A DNA stretch of 64,000 bases, taken from the NCBI GenBank assembly GCA_033032865.1, contig JAWHQI010000273.1, positions 3,162,001 to 3,226,000 of the forward strand, read 5' to 3'. The position numbers and the translations under genes are program-made. This DNA comes from Dactylorhiza incarnata. Taxonomy: Eukaryota > Streptophyta > Magnoliopsida > Asparagales > Orchidaceae. Positions 46,665-57,394 of this stretch are shown in pieces; the stretch's first letter is position 1; each line of letters opens with the position of its first letter. The notes below the pieces were generated by a model. That model saw only the letters and a program-made list of their open reading frames with translations, made no database searches and was not told the DNA's origin.

Positions 46665-47448
46665 TGTACAACCCCGATGTTCGCCAGGAAGAGTCAGACG
46701 GCTCACACCCAAGAAAGCGAGCCAAGATGGGCGAACCCCGGTGAGGCGAGCCAAGGAAAGGTGGGAGACTCTACAAGCAAACGAGCCGGGACAGGCTAGC
46801 CCACCTAGAGTATGTGCGGATAGCAATTCTAGGGCTCGCCAAGGTAAGATAGGCGAGCCCGCCTAGAGTATGTGTTGATAGCAATTCTGGGGTTCGCCGA
46901 GGTAGTGCCAGCGAGCCCGCCCAAAGAAGGCACGGCTAACCCAGGAGTTCGCGAGCTCCGCTCACAGGGAAGGTGCAAGGGTGAGCCGGTTCGCCCAGCA
47001 AGGGCATATAGAGAAATTCCCGGTGGTCTGCGGCTAGCTCCTCTGAACAGCGGGGTTTGGCTGTTAGCAGACCAATCCGGTGTGCGGATAGTAAGAATGG
47101 ACATCGGGATTTAGCTATTGACAGACCACAAAACTAAAATCTATAAATAGACCCTAAAGGGCACCTTGGAGAGGCCGGTTCGAAATCTTTGAGCCTTCTT
47201 CTCTCCTTAGGTCGCTTTGGTTTGGGCTCTCTAGCTCTCCAAGGTGTCCGAGTCTTAGCATTGGCTTGGGAGGGGAAGCGCTCGACGATCTTCCGGGTTA
47301 GTGGAGGGACCTCCTCTCTAAGACTAGGGTCTTTGTTATTTGTCCGAGTTATCTGCCCACCTCTTCCGAGGGACCGATAAGGGCTAGCTGCCCCTCAACT
47401 CATTGAGGGCCCCGAGCTCCACAAGAGACCGAGAAATCGATTTCAACA
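46665..47448 (+). repeat. 5' LTR of T (784 bp)
   Basis: From TGTACAACCCCG to TTTCAACA. TATAAATA at 47142-47149. Words of the GGCGAGCCCGCC / GGTTCGCC type occur at least a dozen times in 46680-47010. Confidence 0.96.
47142..47149 (+). promoter_or_regulatory. TATA box, T 5' LTR
   Basis: TATAAATA; the same box is at 57993-58000 in the 3' LTR. Confidence 0.75.
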
Positions 47449-47451
47449 TTT

Positions 47452-47467
47452 TGGTGCGGTGAGCGTG
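47452..47467 (+). promoter_or_regulatory. primer binding site, tRNA-Phe type (T)
   Basis: TGGTGCGGTGAGCGTG starts three bases after the LTR. It is complementary to the 3' end of plant tRNA-Phe (CACGCTCACCGCACCA) over 16 bases as I recall that tRNA. Confidence 0.85.
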
Positions 47468-47504
47468 GAGCGTGGCTGGTTCAAGAAAGTTCCAGAGAAG
47501 GGTT

Positions 47505-48690
47505 ATGGCGGGAGATGAAGAGCAAGGCGAGGAGTTCGGCGAGACACCTCAGGTGGCGATGGCCAGGATGCTCGCAGATTTCAGAAGGAAGGTGCTCGAC
47601 ACCTTGGGGTTTACGGTCACAGCTCTGCGAAGCGAGTTTGCGACCCCAGCACCTCGGGCGACCCCTCCCCCAACGACGGTCGGCGAGAATGCCCCGGGGG
47701 GAAGGGCTGGAAAGGAAGTTGTCGTTGGGTCAGGGCAGGACAGGGAGGGGCGAGTATTGTTCGCCAGTCTGGCTAGCCCGATGCCGGCGAGCTCTGTGTT
47801 GGCGAGCTCTGGGCCGGCGAGCACAATGCTGACAAGCTCTGTCCAAGCGAACACGGCGCAGGCGAGCGCGCGCCAGGAGGATGCGGTGACGGTCAGGGTG
47901 GTTCAGGCGAGCGCCGCCCTCGCGAGTGCAGTCCCGGCGAGCTCAAGTTTGGCGAGGGAGCTTGGGGGGCGAGTAGAGCCAGAAAGGGTGGCAGGAGGGG
48001 GAAGCCACTTTTGCGAGTTGGTGCTTTCTGCACCCGTTCCGGGGGGGGGTTCCGGGAGTGGGACCGGGTATACTACAATGGTAGGGATGACCCTGTCCAG
48101 CACCTGCAGTGTTTCGAAGACTCAGTCTCCATCAGGCCAATGTCAGATGCCTTCAAGTGTCAGCTCTTTGCCGTCACCCTCAAGGAGAAGGCCAGGGACT
48201 AGTTCCATCAGCTCCCTGCAGGATCAATCTGCACGTTCGAGGACGTGCGCCGAAGTTTTTTGCTGAGGTTCTCGACCTCAAAAAAGAGGAAGAAGGATGT
48301 TGATTCCCTCTTCAAAGTGAAGCAGGAGCCCAGGGAGTCGTTGGCTCAGTATGCGGATCGGTTCCAGGAGGAAGTGCAGCTTACTCAGGAGATGCCTAGG
48401 TTTGCACTCCAACTCGCATTCATGGTCGGGTTGAAAGAGAGTTTCTTCAAGATGGCTTTGAAGAGGAAGGCCCCCGTCTCCTATGAAGAGTTGATGGAGA
48501 GTGTGGCGGAGGAAGTCGCGAGTGAAGAAGCCAACCCGGAGCTCACCAAGAGGCTAGGAAAGCTCAGTGAGCCGGAGGTGAGGCAACAGGAGGTTAGGAG
48601 AAGGGAAGAGCCCCGGGCCCCAGAGGGGGATGGAGGCTGCACGGCGGAGGAATGCAAGGGCAGGGAAGGGGTTACGGCCTCGGATGGCCC
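47505..48690 (+). pseudogene. gag (T)
   Basis: ATG at 47505 opens MAGDEEQGEEFGETPQ. An Ala/Ser-rich N-terminal part has repeated PASS/LASS/QAS units (47775-47965) encoded by the element's GGCGAGC word. A frameshift lies at the G-run 48041-48049. The gag core follows: DDPVQHLQCFEDSVSI, an in-frame TAG at 48200, EDVRRSFLLRFSTSKK, SLFKVKQEPRESLAQYADRF, MVGLKESFFKMAL. It ends in RREEPRAPEGDGG; the zinc-finger segment expected next (CxxH-x-GHxTxxC) is absent. Confidence 0.9.
47775..47965 (+). repeat. GCGAGC words inside T gag
   Basis: About ten copies of ggcgagctctg, gccggcgagcac, caggcgagcgc and similar at 15-30 base spacing, in frame as xASS or xAS units. The same word dominates the T LTR. Confidence 0.75.
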
Positions 48691-49255
48691 TCTGTTTGGG
48701 TTCTCGGGGGAGAGGAAAGAAGTAGAAGGGGGAGTAGGACTTCATGTGATCCTGAGGGGGCAGTCCAGGAACTACCGTTTTGTCATAGTGGATGCTCCAA
48801 GCAGCTACAACGCCATCTTTGGACGGACCCTCATCAGCGCGTTCCGCTGTGTCCCCTCCAGTTTTCATCAATGCCTTAAGTTCAATGACAGAGGGGTTCA
48901 TGTGCGGATCAGGAGGGATCCCAATATGGCAAGACAGTGCTACGTGACGGCTGTAAACACCATCCCCTGGATGGGAGAAGCTGAGGAATGGGATAAGGTG
49001 ATGGAGGAGGCGGCCGAAGTCGGAGGTAAGGAGGTAGCCGAGGAGAAGATGGAGGGAGAGGAAGTCCATGCCCAGGAAGGGGTAGCTGAGGGACCCCGGG
49101 CGGAGAGAGAGGAAGAAGAGGAGAAGGCCCAGGAGGGAGGGGTGGAGGAGCTGATGGTGGTAGAGGAGGAGGTAGAGGAAGGAACCCAGGCCCTCGCTTG
49201 TGCTGAGGAGGAGAGGGCTTGGGGAGAGCAGTCCCGGCTGGAGGCTATGGACGAG
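48691..49255 (+). pseudogene. protease remnant and acidic linker (T)
   Basis: PLFGFSGERKEVEGG is the text that normally follows the protease active-site domain in Tat elements. VIVDAPSSYNAIFGRTLI and MARQCYVTAV follow. The upstream active-site segment (D-G-SS-ADIL pattern) is missing: gag text joins directly to this point near 48690. A Glu-rich linker of about 90 residues leads to RT. Confidence 0.85.
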
Positions 49256-50270
49256 GTCGTGGAGCTCAAGGTCACCACCCGGCTAGGGTTGGTGGAGAAG
49301 GTCCGGGTCAGCGGAGGACTCAACCCGGAAGATCAAGCGGAGATTCTGGCTTGCGTGCAGAAGAACGTAGACGTCTTCGCTTGGAGCGCCGCGGAAATGC
49401 CCGGGATCGACGCAGATATGGCTTGCCATCGCCTTAACCTCGACCCTGGCACCCGCCCCATCCTCCAGAAGAGGAGGGCCATTGCCGACAAGCTGGAAGG
49501 GCCCATCAGTGAGGAGGTGGGCAAGCTCCTACAGGCAGGCTTTGTATCGGAGATCCAGTATCCAGGCTGGGTCTCCAACGTCGTTATGGTGAAGAAGGGA
49601 GGAGGTAAATGGAGGATGTGTATCGACTTTTCTTTACTTAATAAATCAGGCCCTAAGGATTGTTACCCCCTTCCTAGAATCAACGCACTAGTTGACTCAG
49701 CCGTCGGTTTTCCTGTGATGTCTTTCTTAGATGCTTTTTCAGGTTACCATCAAATCCACATGCACCCCCGGACATCAAAGATGTCTCCTTCATCACGGGG
49801 GATGGATGCTACTGTTATAAGATGATGTCGTTCGGGCTCAAAAATGCAGGTGCCACATACCAAAGGATGATAGATAGAGTCTTCCGTGAGCAGAAGGGAA
49901 GAAACTTGGAGGTTTATGTTGATGACCTCATGGTAAAGAGCCGAGACCTTGGGTCTCACCTCCAAGACCTTGACGAGACATTTGGGACCCTGCGGCAGTA
50001 CAAGATGAAACTAAATCCCTTGAAGTGTGTCTTCGGGGCAAGCCGAGGAAAGTTCCTAGGCCACTTGCTCACCCCCGCGGGAGTGGAGCCTAACCCGGAC
50101 AAGGTTAAGGCGGTAATGGAGTTGGGGTCGCCGAGGAATCCGAAGGAGGTTCAGAGCCTTACAGGGAAGTTGGCTGGGCTCAGCAGGTTCCTCTCCAAGG
50201 CGGGAGAAAAGTGTGCGCCTTTCTTGAAGGTGCTACGTGGCAACAAGAAGTTTGAATGGATCCCGTAGTG
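49256..50270 (+). pseudogene. reverse transcriptase (T)
   Basis: RT opens with NVDVFAWSAAEMPGID. Fingers and palm: FVSEIQYPGWVSNVVMVKK, WRMCIDFSLLNK, YPLPRINALVDS, SFLDAFSGYHQI. A frameshift near 49770 leads to the next open frame (49822): FGLKNAGATYQRMIDRVF and the intact catalytic YVDDLMVKS (49915-49941), FLGHLLTPAGVEPNP. Ends at a TAG (50266-50268). Confidence 0.94.
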
Positions 50271-50560
50271 CGAGGAGGCCTTCCAGGCTCTGAAAGAACA
50301 ACTCACCCAGACCCCTCTGCTCTAGGGGCCAAGGCCAGGAGAAGACCTATCCCTGTACATGGGGGTAGGGTCCGAAGCAGTAAGTTCCATGTTGATCCGG
50401 GAGGAGGGGAAGAAACAGTTCCCTATCTACTACGTCAGCCGAGTGCTGAGGAAGGCGGAGCTCCGGCACCCGATTCTGGAAAAGTTAGCCTTTGCATTGG
50501 TGGTGTCGGCCCGGAGGCTCCGGCCTAACTTCCAAGCCCATTAAATCAAGGTAGTGACGG
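50271..50560 (+). pseudogene. first RNase H, degenerate (T)
   Basis: The RT-linked RNase H: CEEAFQALKEQLTQTPLL, a TAG at 50323, LYMGVGSEAVSSMLIREEG, IYYVSRVLRKAELRHP, EKLAFALVVSARRLRPNF, then a TAA at 50542. The first catalytic Asp is not apparent, as is usual for the inactive domain retained in dual-RNase-H Tat elements. Confidence 0.85.
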
Positions 50561-51180
50561 ACCACCCGCTCCGTAAAATCATGGAAGGGGTGGAGCACTC
50601 GGGAAGGTTGGCAAAGTGGTTTGTGGAGTTAAGTGAATTCAATGTCACGTTCGTGCCCAGGACGTCCATCAGGGCTCAGGAGGTGGCAGACTTCATGGCC
50701 GACTATGCGGCCGAGGTGGGGGAGCACGAGCCACCTCCCATAGAGGCATGGAAGATGTTGGTGGATGGAGCATCGGGAAAGTACTCCTATGGAGGGGGGA
50801 TAGTCTTGGTGAGTCCCCAGGGGACACGAATTGAGCAAGCCTTAAACATCCATTTCCCAATTACCAACAACCACGCTGAGTACGCGGCAGTGATAGCAGG
50901 CCTTCGGCTGGCCCGAGAACTAGGGGTGCAGGACATGGAGGTCTCAACGGACTCCATGGTGGTTGCATGCCAAATCAAGGGAGAGTTTGAAGCGAAGGAC
51001 CCGACCCTCCTGCTATACCTGGAGAAGGTCAAGGGGGTCATCGGGCAGTTCCGCACCTTCTCCATCAAGCACGTGCCGAGGGAGGAGAGAACCCATGCGG
51101 ACCTCTTAGCCAAGTTCGGTCCCCGAGCGGGAGGGACGGCTTCGGAACTCTTCCGGCCCTCCATCGAGGAAGGAGAGTTG
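50561..51180 (+). pseudogene. second, archaeal-type RNase H (T)
   Basis: In the open 397-codon frame 50554-51747. After VTDHPLRKIMEGVEHSGRLA and WFVELSEFNVTFVPR comes a fresh RNase H: MLVDGASGKYSYGGGI (Asp), NNHAEYAAVIAGLRLA (Glu), STDSMVVACQIKGEF (Asp), and ERTHADLLAKFG (terminal Asp). The four acidic residues are intact. A second RNase H of this type between RT and integrase is established for the Tat lineage. Confidence 0.9.
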
Positions 51181-52457
51181 ATGGAGGTGGATCAACGAGC
51201 CTCGTGGATGGATCCATTCATCACCTTCCTATCCTCCGGGAAGTTCCCTAGAGAGGGCGTGGACAAGAGGCGCTTCAGGTATAAGTCCGCCTATTACTCC
51301 TTGCATGCAGGAGGGCTATATTGGAAGACTCTCTCGGGACTCCTGGCCCGTTGTGTTTCCGAGGAGGAGGTTCCGAGAGTCCTGGAAGAAATCCACTCCG
51401 GGGAGTGCGGCAGTCACTCCGGGAGCCGGACCCTGGAGGGGAGGGTGTTGAGGCAAGGCTACTTCTGGCCCACTCTCAGCAAGGATGGGGCGGAGTTCGC
51501 GAGGAAGTGTCCGAAGTGCCAGCTCTATGCTCCGCTCCAACTCCTCCCAGCTCAAAGGCTCCGGACCATCACGGCTCCCTGGCCCTTCGCCATATGGGGC
51601 TTGGACCTAGTCGGTCCCTTCCCCCAAGCCAGCGGCCAGAGGAAGTTCCTGCTGGTCATGATCGACTACTTATCCAAGTGGGTAGAAGTGAAAGCACTCG
51701 CTAAGGTAACCTCTCAGGTTGTAAGGAATTTTGTGTGGGGGAGATAATTTGCAGGCACGGGCTCCCTCTAGCTATAGTGACGGACAATGGGCCGCAGTTT
51801 GCTAGTGAAGAGTTTGTTGGCTTTTGCACTCAGCTCGGCATTGACCTCAAGTTCGCATCGGTCCACCACCTGAGGAGCAATGGGCAGGTGGAGGCGGCGA
51901 ACAAAATAATCGTTAACCTATTAAAAAAGAAAGTGGAGAACCTTCGGGGGAACTGGGTGGAACAGCTACCCTCCATCCTCTGGGCCATGAGGACTACTCC
52001 GAATACCGCCACCGGGGAGACTCCGTTCAAGCTCACTCACGGGTCCGAGGCCGTTCTCCCCATAGAGTTTGAGGTAAGGACCCCCCGGGTGATCGCTGCG
52101 AGCGAGGGGGATGAAGAGTGGCTAGAAGATAATAATGCAGAGCAGAGGCTGTCTTTGGACCTGGTGGAAGAACTCCGGGACTTGGCCACCATCAGGCAGG
52201 AAGAGGTCAAGCGGCGGATGGATCGATATTTTGACAAACATATCCGGATAAAGCACTTTGAGAAAGGAGACCTAGTCCTGAAGAAGGTCGATGCGGCCGG
52301 CAGAGGGGCCACGGTGGGTAAGCTTAACCCCAACTGGGAGGGTCCATATATTGTAAGCGAGGTGCTCAAGTCGGGGGGGTATCACCTCCAGGATGTGGAA
52401 GGGGTGCCCCTCGACCGAGCCAGGAGTGGGGATAATTTGAAACGATTTTACCCTTGA
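51181..52457 (+). pseudogene. integrase (T)
   Basis: HHCC zinc finger: EEIHSGECGSHSG and CPKCQLYAP (about 51386-51540). Core: IWGLDLVGPFP (Asp), then a frameshift near 51740, VTDNGPQFASEEF (Asp), and RSNGQVEAANKIIVNLL (Glu). C-terminal part: MRTTPNTATGETPFKLTHG, GDLVLKKVD, and the family end SGDNLKRFYP with TGA at 52455-52457. No chromodomain, as expected for Tat. Confidence 0.94.
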
Positions 52458-52533
52458 AAGCTTTATTATGTTGTTTATTGAATGTCTTACTCCTTTTTGT
52501 GATGCTTATAACTACTGCCATGTCGGGGTGACG

Positions 52534-53329
52534 AAGGTTGGATATGTTGGTGCTGGAATGCCCCAGATCGATTCCGCTCCCAGGCTCTCACCTAGACGGT
52601 GGGTTCAGGTTGATCTCTGGAGAGGCTGGCAAGGTTGGATATTTTGGTGCTGGAATGCCCCAGATCGATTCCGCTCCCGGGCTCTCACCTAGACGGGGGG
52701 TTCAGGTTGATCTCTGGAGAGGCTGGCAAGGTTGGATATTTTGGTGCTGGAATGCCCCAGATCGATTCCGCTCCCGAGCTCTCACCTAGACGGGGGGTTC
52801 AGGTTGATCTCTGGAGAGGCTGGAAAGGTTGGATATTTTGGTGCTGGAATGCCCCAGATTGATTCCGCTCCCGGGCTCTCACCTAGACGGGGGGTTCAGG
52901 TTGATCTCTGGTGAGGCTGGCAAGGTTGGATATGTTGGTGCTGGAATGCCCCAGATCGATTTCACTCCCGGGCTCTCACCTAGACGGGGGGTTAAGGTTG
53001 ATCTGTGGAGAGGCTGGCAAGGTTGGATATTTTGGTGCTGGAATGCCCCAGATCGATTCCGCTCCAGGGCTCTCACCTAGACGGGGGGTTCAGGTTGATC
53101 TTTGGAGAGGCTGGCAAGGTTGGACATGTTGGTGCTGGAATGCCCCAGATTGATTCCGCTCCCGGGCTCTCACCTAGATGGGGGGTTCAGGTTGATCTCT
53201 GGAGAGGCTGGCAAGGTTGGATATTTTGGTGCTGGAATGCCCCAGATCGATTCCGCTCCCGGGCTCTCACCTAGACGGGGGGGGGGGGGGGGGGGGGGGG
53301 GTTCAGGTTGATCTCTGGAGAGGCTGGCA
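52534..53329. repeat. 97-bp tandem repeat array (T), 8 copies
   Basis: Units start at 52534, 52631, 52728, 52825, 52922, 53019, 53116 and 53213, each 97 bases and nearly identical; the last has its G-run expanded. The unit is not a multiple of three, so the overlapping 60-89-codon frames within it are not genes. Position between pol and the antisense genes matches arrays described for Retand-like Tat elements. Confidence 0.95.
53277..53301 (+). repeat. 25-base poly-G tract
   Basis: Six G in the other repeat units is expanded to 25 in the last unit. May be true slippage or an assembly effect. Confidence 0.85.
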
Positions 53330-53609
53330 AAAGGAGGCACGGTTTGAAGGTAACAGGTTGAGGTGTTAAAGCCAGAGGGGCTTGGTTCGCAAAATTGAAA
53401 GGGTTGAGGCTGGTAAGGCCTAAGGTAGTGGGTTGAGGTGCTAAAGCCACGGAGGCTTGGTTCGTAGGATGCCAAATGTCTGAGGTTGTCAAGGTCGGAT
53501 TCATAACTATCATTCCCCAAGATTCTTCTATGTTCAGCGGCGATCTCGCTAGTTCAAAAAGAATAATATACATTCGAAGGAAAGAGAAGAGAAGGGAGGC
53601 TAAGGGGGC
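53330..53609 (+). other. spacer between tandem array and antisense gene 1
   Basis: Contains a degenerate duplication of about 72 bases (ggttgaggtgttaaagcca at 53357 and ggttgaggtgctaaagcca at 53431). No gene. It would be the 3' untranslated region of antisense gene 1. Confidence 0.6.
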
Positions 53610-55546
53610 TCATTCTGGGGGGCACTCGCCATCCTTGCGAGCCCTCAACCATGGCGCCAAGTCAAAGAGATCTGGGCAGACGTCTTCGGCTGTGAACTCC
53701 ATCGCGTCTTCGGCTAGGAGACCCGCGTTCTTGAGAGTCGTGAAGACGAGGTTGGCGACCTCTTGTGCATCTCGCCGCCTCTGGTCTTCGCTCTCGGGAA
53801 CCCTCTGTTGAGACCCGGCTCGCCCAGGAGAAGGGGGTAACACGCTGCGAATCAGCTCGTCCACCTGAGCCTTCAGCATGGTATTCTCCAGCTCTAACTC
53901 GCCGTTGCGAGCGAGAAGTTTGGTTGTTGTGTCGGCATCCTGAAAGTTAATACCAAATAAGTTAGGCGAAGACCGGGGGTTGCGAACAGCAAAGAGAGGG
54001 GGCCCAGGGTCGCTTACCATCTTGCCCTGCATCCCGGCGAGAAGGCTTTCTGACGCCGCCTCTCTCTCCTTAAGGCCTTTGATCTCATCGCGAGCTTTCT
54101 TAAGATCCTGCCTGTATGCGCGGATATCCCTGTCCGCCTGCAGGTAACGGCGCCCCGCCATATGAGCGAGCTCCGTCAAGCGAAACTGAGCTCTCATGTC
54201 TTCGTAGACCAGTTGCCTTGGCCCCATCTCTTTAAGGGCGGCGGCGTCCTCGCGGCCATATAAGCCGAAGGCGATAGAGAACGCCTCCTCCCCGGCCTTA
54301 CCAAGCTCCACCCAGGTGGGGTGAAGGGTGGAGCAGGAAATCCTGTTGGCATCAGGATCCCAAGCGAGCAGGGGCTCGCCGAGGGAATCAGAAACCTTCT
54401 CGCCTAGGCCGCAGTTCTTGTGACCCTTGGGTTGTGGGGTTGCGGAAGAGCTCCCAGCGCCCTGGCTCGCCAAGGGGTCCAACTGTTTCGCAGGGGAAGG
54501 GGCGAGCCGTCGGTCTCTCTCAGATCAACGACCGCGCTCTTGTCTTTAACAACAAGGGTTTTCCCCTTTGACTTCATGGAAGAGGATTGCGAGCCGGGCT
54601 GGCTCACAGACGGAGGTCGCTTCTTGCCGGACCTAGTGGTAGGGAGATCGCGGCAAGCCTCTGCCGTTGTGGTCGCGAGCGTGTCCTCCGTAAGTGTGGT
54701 GCCTTGCGCGTGCGGAGGATTGACGGGGACGTCACGCTCGCCTGTAGAATAAGAGCGTTAGACAAAGGGAAGAAGGAAAAAAGGTAGGGAGAAAGAGAGC
54801 CATACCTTCCCCTTGAGGAACCGCGAGTAGCGAGTCGACGTTGCGCCTCAGGTGGGCGACTTCGAAGTTTTTCGCGGAAAGGTAGTGGAAGAGTTTGGCG
54901 TCGGCGCCGCTCAGCGAGCTCGGAGGGCGGTAGGTGGCGTCGTCCCGTTGAAGAGGAGTGAAGTGGAGGTTGCCAAAGGGTCCCTTCACCTAGATGAACT
55001 TCTGAGTCCAGTAGTGACTCTTGTTCCCCGTCTCGCAGACGGTGACATGCTGGCTCGCAAAATAAGTGGTCCCGTCCCGGAAGGCGCGGAAAGAGAACAC
55101 TTTGCAGAAGACGAGGAGGCTGAACTCGATCCTCTCCTCCCGCATATAACTAGCGAATGCGACCACGTCCGCGATCGCATTCGAGGTCAGCTGGCTCGGC
55201 ATCATCCCATAGTACCGTAGCACCTGCAAGGAACAAAGAAAATGAAAAAGTTGCGAGAGCGAACAGGGAGCGGCGAGAGGCTTAAGCGAAGTACCTGACG
55301 AATTTCAGGCCATAAGGGGAGTCGCAACCCATTCTCGAAGTGAGCGACGGGGATCGCGAGCTCGTCGGCCTCGGTCTCGTTCAGCATAGCCTTCTCGCTT
55401 GAATAGCGAGCCGAATAGCCCTCCAGGAGATAGCGATCCACGACATATTTGTATTCCTCCGCAGTGAGGTTCGCACAGAAGAAGTCGTGAGTTTGGAATG
55501 CTGAGGTGCATCTGGCTCGCCCCTCGCTCTCGCCATCTGCTCCCAT
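53610..55546 (-). pseudogene. antisense accessory gene 1 of T, four exons, Transposase_28-like
   Basis: Opposite strand to gag-pol. ATG at 55546 opens MGADGESEGRAR. Proposed exons: 55546-55295, 55223-54806, 54741-54018, 53939-53610; introns of 71, 64 and 78 bases, all GT...AG, phases matching. Residues about 75-170 (LPLWPEIRQVLRYYGMMP, SQLTSNAIADVVAFASYM, FCKVFSFRAFRDG) match the plant 'putative gypsy type transposon' family, Pfam PF04195, known from antisense frames of Tat elements. The C-terminal half is helical/coiled coil (KKARDEIKGLKEREAASE, LLARNGELELENTMLKAQ). Damage: one TAG at 54990-54992 and one single-base frameshift near 54490; summed exon length fits one missing base. The role is unknown. 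Confidence 0.78.
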
Positions 55547-55686
55547 TGAAGGATTTGTTCGCAGCGAGCCGGGAAGAAGCAACCTGCAAGTAGCGAACGT
55601 GAGCACGAGCTTGCGAGAACAGAAATGAGCGTAGAGGCAAGAGGATTTGGGAAATAAATGCGGCGGATGGAAAAGTGAATCTGAAC

Positions 55687-55694
55687 TATTTATA
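55687..55694 (-). promoter_or_regulatory. TATA box for antisense gene 1
   Basis: TATAAATA on the minus strand, 141 bases upstream of the ATG at 55546. Between them ctacttgcag at about 55585 looks like a splice acceptor, so a 5' untranslated intron is possible. Confidence 0.55.
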
Positions 55695-56086
55695 GGAAAA
55701 TAAGATGGGCACAGGATTCGAAGCGTCGGGAGTGCGGATAGCGAAAATAAAGTAGATTTTTACTCGACAATACTACAGCCTTGCGAGCCCGGGCTCGCCA
55801 CTGCGCGGTAATTGAGCCGCGCCTGAAGCCAGCCCGTGAGGGAAGGAGGCTTGGGCGCGACGTCGCCCAGAGGTTCACGAGCGCTCCACGAGGGCAATCA
55901 TATCAAACACGACGAACATGCATAATAAGTCACATGCGCAACACAGATAAATAAACGGCGAGATAAAATGATAAAAGGCGAGTCACGATGGACTCGCAAA
56001 TATTACAACACCAGAGGTATCGTTCAGCAGAAACATCATGAGAGAAATGAAAACACGGGGACAGCAGAAATGAATCCACGACAGGC
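55695..56086 (-). other. spacer between the antisense genes
   Basis: About 390 bases: 3' flank of antisense gene 2 and upstream region of gene 1. Contains a perfect 16-base palindrome GCGAGCCCGGGCTCGC at 55783-55798, a doubled form of the T word. No gene seen. Confidence 0.6.
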
Positions 56087-57324
56087 TCAGGGGTAAGGAA
56101 TCCTTTTCCAGCGACCCCGGCCTCGCTTCCCCGCGCGCGGCGGCACTCTCGGATAGTGGTATTCACGAAGTACTTTGAGATCGTGCAGGATCAGGTGTGC
56201 TTGGTCCTCTCCCCGCGAGATGTGCACACCAGGCAAGGTAGCGTCTGCGCGAGTCACCGGCCCCGCCTCGGGGAAGAAGCGCGCATTCACATCCTCCATG
56301 GCGGCGAATCTCTCGTTGAAGGAAGCCCAGTACGCATCATACCGCTCCTCCAGCTCGCGCAGCATCATACCATGCTTCTGAAGAACCTCTGACACCCGTC
56401 TCTTCATCCACGCGGGGTCGCCCGGGTCACCCAAGAATTCATCGATCTGGCTCGGCGAGGGCGGCGGTGACATCTCCACCCTCCCATGCTCTGACTCAGG
56501 CGTGGCTTCTGAAATTTCTGCGAAGGAAGAGTTAGTAGGATCAGGGGACGAGCGAGAAAGTGAGCTCGCACAGATGTACTAACCTTGGGAGGAGGAGGGA
56601 TCGCGACGTTGTTTGCGAGAGGACTCCGACCGACCCTTGAAGTTTTTGCGGAACCCTCGAACGTTGGGTTTCCCCAGACCAAGGGGATACACCACCCTCT
56701 CCGCGACCTGGGCGCCGTCGAGAAGCGAGCCGCCTGGGCTTCGCCTGCCCACAGTGACGAAGCCCGGGGTCTCCACATTAGCCTTAGGAGGAATCAGAGA
56801 GCACGTCGGTGTGGAGCCCCTCTTCTTAGGGCTCGGCGGTGGGGTGTCTGCATAAGCCATAAGCGCATGGATATTGGAAAGAGACATGAGCGGGGATAAA
56901 GGAAGAAGGTACTTATGACTTACGGGGTTGCGAGAGAGGCGCCTGTTGGGTTGAGGTCCCAACCCCAGCAACTAGCGATCCCAGCCTCGCTGGGGACGGG
57001 GCACGAGAAGAGGTCAGCGTAAGGCCCGCCATGCGTTCCTCAGGTGGAGGATTCTGCGAGAGGAAAAGGAATAAGTAGGGAGTCGATATAAAGAATTTAG
57101 ACGAAGAATACCTGTTGCGCGAGCCCGATATTCGGCGGCGAGGGCGAGGCAGGAGGTGACGACACGTCCTCCCCCTGCGACCTCCTAACCGTCTTGGCTT
57201 TCTTGGTCTGGGGAGAAGGGGAGGTGGCGGGGTTGAACATCCAGGCGTTGCGCTCGGCGGCCTGGGCCTTCTCCTTCTCCCTGGAAGCCTTCAGTCGATC
57301 CCGCGCGCTCTACTTGGAAGACAT
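56087..57324 (-). pseudogene. antisense accessory gene 2 of T, four exons, unknown family
   Basis: ATG at 57324. Proposed exons: 57324-57112, 57053-56924, 56847-56584, 56517-56087; introns of 58, 76 and 66 bases, all GT...AG, one with the strong donor GTAAGT. All phases match and the exons sum to 1038 bases, 346 codons with the stop. Exon 1 is basic and helical (ASREKEKAQAAERNAWMF) with a KKAKTVRR cluster that could be nuclear-targeting. The middle is Pro/Ser-rich (TPPPSPKKRGS). The last exon is helical (MKRRVSEVLQKHGMML, LEERYDAYWASFNERF) and ends RGRWKRIPYP. The only lesion is a TAG at codon 5, which might be bypassed by a later start. I do not recognise the family. Confidence 0.68.
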
Positions 57325-57394
57325 TCAGAAGGAAGAGTGTTTTCAGCGAGGAAGAGGGAGAAGGAAAGGCTTGATCACTAGCCACGGTGGACGG

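Noticed and set aside
52468..53311. Series of 60-89-codon frames with nearly identical peptides
   Set aside because: They arise from the 97-bp tandem repeat, whose length is not a multiple of three; starts and frames shift with each unit.
54852..55220. 122-codon plus-strand frame opposite antisense gene 1
   Set aside because: Shadow of the antisense exon; its peptide matches nothing and the opposite strand carries the family match.
55305..55640. Alternative minus-strand frame overlapping antisense gene 1
   Set aside because: The competing frame at 55546-55295 splices in phase to the PF04195-like exon; this one does not.
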